A stretch of DNA of 6,789 bases, from assembly GCA_049508565.1 (NCBI GenBank), contig JBELAT010000121.1:1-6789 (forward strand), written 5' to 3'. Shown here in pieces: positions 4,940 through 6,789 of the stretch (the stretch's first letter is position 1; each line of letters starts with the position of its first letter). The position numbers and the translations under genes are program-made. Origin of the DNA: CAIRNS01 sp049508565. Its GTDB lineage: Bacteria > Elusimicrobiota > Endomicrobiia > Endomicrobiales > CAIRNS01. The notes beneath the pieces are model-generated. The model searched no databases, was not told the origin of the DNA, and was given only the letters and a program-made list of their open reading frames with translations.

Positions 4940-6484
4940 ATGTTAAGCACGAGAAACGTTAATCTCAGCATAGTGTTCAGCTTGTGTATTGCAGTAACTG
5001 TGCTGATTATCATGTCTATAAGCACGTTTGTAACCATCAGACGGGAACGTGCGGCTATCCTTGAACAGATGAATGAACGCGGGATCAGCCTAGCAGAATC
5101 TCTGGCATCCTTGTCTTTAGACTCCCTTCTGGTACTTGATTATACTCCTTCAGTGAAACTCAAACTTAATCTTGTTGCCGAGGATATAGAGAGCAAAAAA
5201 GAAGTCATTTACGCAATCATTTTTAATAAAAAAAATGTGCCGGTAACCGATATTATCGACGATGATAATCCCTACATTGTAGCAGCTAAAAAAAATATAC
5301 ATAAAGATACTATCTCTTCATTATACAACTTGCTCAAATCGAGAAACGATATCATGCACTTTGAAAAAGAAATGAAGGTAGGCGATGAAACCTTTGGCTT
5401 TGCGCGGGTGGGTATATCAAAGGATATACTTAATATCGAGAGCAAAAAAGCTTTGATAATGGAAACAGTGGTAAATATTATTACCATCTGTACCCTCGTC
5501 ATAGTTATCCTCATAGTGTTTCAGTATCTTATCAAGGTGCCCCTTTCAAAATTGATGCTGGGTATACACACGGTATCTTCAGGGGATTATTCTCATTTGA
5601 TACCCGTTCATCGAAATGACGAAATAGGAATGGTCAGTAGCAACTTTAACGCCATGGCAAAAGACATTCGAGAAAAACGCACTATCATTGAAGACTATGC
5701 CCACAACCTCGAAATAAAAGTTGACGAGAGAACAAAAGACCTTCAGGCGGCCAATGAAAGTCTCAAAAATGCTCAGGAACAATTGGTGCAGTCTGAAAAA
5801 ATGGCAAGCATCGGCACTATTGCAGCGGGAGTTGCGCATGAAATTAATAATCCGCTGTGTTCAATTTTGACCAATACCCAAATTCTCATCGAAGAAATTG
5901 AGGATCCGGACCAAAAAGAAAGTCTTTCACTTATTGAAACAGCGACACGGCATTGCAAAGTTATTGTTTCAACCTTATTAGGCTATACGCGTAAGTCCGC
6001 GGCACTTGAAGTTAAACAGATGCTCATGTCCGAGGCCATTGACTCTGCGTGCGACCTGATTACTACTGAGATGTCCCTGAATATTCGTATTGAAAAAACA
6101 TATGGTGCCAATGAGCCGATAATACAGGCAAATGTGACAGAACTTACTCAATTGTTTACTAACCTCATTTTGAATGGAATACACGCTATAGAAAGAGCAA
6201 AACGGGCAGACGGTCTGATAACTGTAGAAGTAACACATGACGAAGATTTTGTCTACGGTAAGGTTACCGATAATGGATGTGGCATTGAAAAAGCGAACTA
6301 CGGAAAAATATTTGATCCGTTTTATACAACTCAGGACGTCGGTAAAGGAACGGGATTGGGTTTGAGCGTGTGTAAGCAGATCGTAGCCAAGCACTATGGA
6401 AAACTTGATTTCACGTCTGAGGTGACTGTTGGATCCGTCTTTACGGTAGTGTTACCGAAACAAAAAGATTCGCTGACAACCTGA
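4940..6484 (+). CDS. Membrane-bound sensor histidine kinase
   Basis: This 514-residue kinase has two membrane helices (about 9-32 and 174-199) flanking a periplasmic sensor region of about 140 residues, possibly Cache-like, whose ligand cannot be told. A HAMP linker follows (199-246, with Pro201 and DEIG at 227-230), then a coiled coil (about 247-288). The phosphoacceptor is His300 in GVAHEINNP. The ATP-binding domain shows an N-box (TNLILNGIHAI, Asn412), a G1 box DNGCGI (444-449), an F-box FDPFYTT (458-464) and a G2 box GKGTGLGL (468-475). All catalytic boxes are intact. The HEINNP motif and domain order resemble the HPK4 class, which often pairs with NtrC-type regulators. The start follows AAAGGA, which overlaps the apbE stop codon 10 bases away, so co-transcription with the flavin genes is likely. 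It may sense a redox or electron-acceptor signal; that is inference. Confidence 0.92.
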   Translation: MLSTRNVNLSIVFSLCIAVTVLIIMSISTFVTIRRERAAILEQMNERGISLAESLASLSLDSLLVLDYTPSVKLKLNLVAEDIESKKEVIYAIIFNKKNVPVTDIIDDDNPYIVAAKKNIHKDTISSLYNLLKSRNDIMHFEKEMKVGDETFGFARVGISKDILNIESKKALIMETVVNIITICTLVIVILIVFQYLIKVPLSKLMLGIHTVSSGDYSHLIPVHRNDEIGMVSSNFNAMAKDIREKRTIIEDYAHNLEIKVDERTKDLQAANESLKNAQEQLVQSEKMASIGTIAAGVAHEINNPLCSILTNTQILIEEIEDPDQKESLSLIETATRHCKVIVSTLLGYTRKSAALEVKQMLMSEAIDSACDLITTEMSLNIRIEKTYGANEPIIQANVTELTQLFTNLILNGIHAIERAKRADGLITVEVTHDEDFVYGKVTDNGCGIEKANYGKIFDPFYTTQDVGKGTGLGLSVCKQIVAKHYGKLDFTSEVTVGSVFTVVLPKQKDSLTT

Positions 6485-6625
6485 CTATAGTTAACAAAAT
6501 AGTTTCACTTTCGAACCGATGATCTGGCCTGTAGATAGTGAAAAACATGCTGCAATGACAAGCTATTGTGTGTTTGTCGTTTTTCTGTTTTTTTTACAAC
6601 CGTCTAATTTCTAAAGAGAGAAAAA
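6485..6625. other. Intergenic region between kinase and response regulator genes
   Basis: This 141-base gap contains a 7-bp inverted repeat, TTTCACT (6503-6509) and AGTGAAA (6537-6543), with a 27-base loop. The loop is too long and there is no T-run directly after, so it is not a convincing intrinsic terminator; it may be a dyad operator. TCTAAT at 6603-6608 is a -10-like match without a good -35. AAAGAGAG just before ATG 6626 is the likely ribosome site. No coding sequence was seen. Confidence 0.25.
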
Positions 6626-6789
6626 ATGGATAATCATTTAGTAAATATTTTAATTGCAGATGATGAAGAAGGGATCAGGATCTCTTTGGAATGGATCCTT
6701 GAATTAGAGCGTTATACTGTGGTAATTGCCAGTAATGGGCTTGAAGCCATCGAGAACATTAAGAAACATCCGTGTGATATTGCCTTTCT
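6626..6789 (+). CDS. Response regulator receiver domain (partial, runs off the window end)
   Basis: The first 54 complete codons are present. ILIADDEEGIR (residues 8-18) gives the acidic pair Asp12-Asp13 of the receiver pocket, followed by a helix, a beta strand and SNGLEAIENIKKH (36-48). The reading breaks off at DIAF; the phosphoacceptor Asp should be encoded only a few bases past the window edge. The start at ATG 6626 is supported by an AAAGAGAG ribosome site about five bases upstream. It is the probable partner of the adjacent histidine kinase. The output domain is not visible; an NtrC-type sigma-54 activator would be a reasonable guess from the HPK4-like kinase, but a CheY-type or winged-helix regulator is equally compatible with what can be seen. 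Confidence 0.88.
   Translation, partial: MDNHLVNILIADDEEGIRISLEWILELERYTVVIASNGLEAIENIKKHPCDIAF

Noticed and set aside
5978..6394. 138-codon open frame on the - strand
   Set aside because: It lies opposite the intact kinase ATP-binding domain, whose motifs are all in the + strand frame.
6503..6543. Intrinsic terminator after the kinase gene
   Set aside because: The 7-bp inverted repeat is AT-rich with a 27-base loop and no T-run directly downstream.

Overview
All genes in this window lie on the + strand: six complete genes and one cut off at the right edge. The organism is a diderm (Gram-negative-type) bacterium. The first gene encodes an outer-membrane beta-barrel with a signal peptide and a C-terminal Phe, and the ApbE protein is a lipoprotein. 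I cannot name the phylum. Base composition is moderate, with AT-rich intergenic stretches, and nothing looks like a phage, IS element, CRISPR array, tRNA or rRNA.

Layout. Bases 1-170 are a leader with repeated GTATAC-containing boxes and a plausible sigma-70 promoter. Bases 171-1436 encode a porin-like outer-membrane protein. Bases 1526-2131 encode an exported FMN-binding-domain protein with a TGAT flavinylation motif. After a 181-base gap come three tightly packed genes. They are a membrane-anchored NusG-domain-II protein (EetA-like, 2313-2687), a 401-residue membrane protein (2707-3912) and an ApbE flavin transferase lipoprotein (FmnB-like, 3931-4929). The membrane protein joins a Gx_transp/EetB-like substrate-binding module to a CbiQ/EcfT/FmnA-like transmembrane module. 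A sensor histidine kinase follows 10 bases later (4940-6484). After a 141-base gap comes the start of a response regulator (6626 to the window end).

How the genes may work together. In Listeria, EetB and FmnA are ECF-transporter-like subunits needed to export flavin, and FmnB (ApbE) attaches it to extracytosolic carrier proteins. This window appears to hold a diderm version of that flavin-export and flavinylation module, with EetB and FmnA fused into one polypeptide. The likely acceptor, the FMN_bind protein, is encoded just upstream, and a porin and a two-component system flank the module. No ECF ATPase, NADH dehydrogenase, quinone enzyme, Rnf/Nqr subunit or cytochrome is present, so the energy source, electron donor and final acceptor must lie elsewhere. 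The fusion and its context are the most noteworthy feature. Assignments rest on motif recognition by eye; no database search was run.
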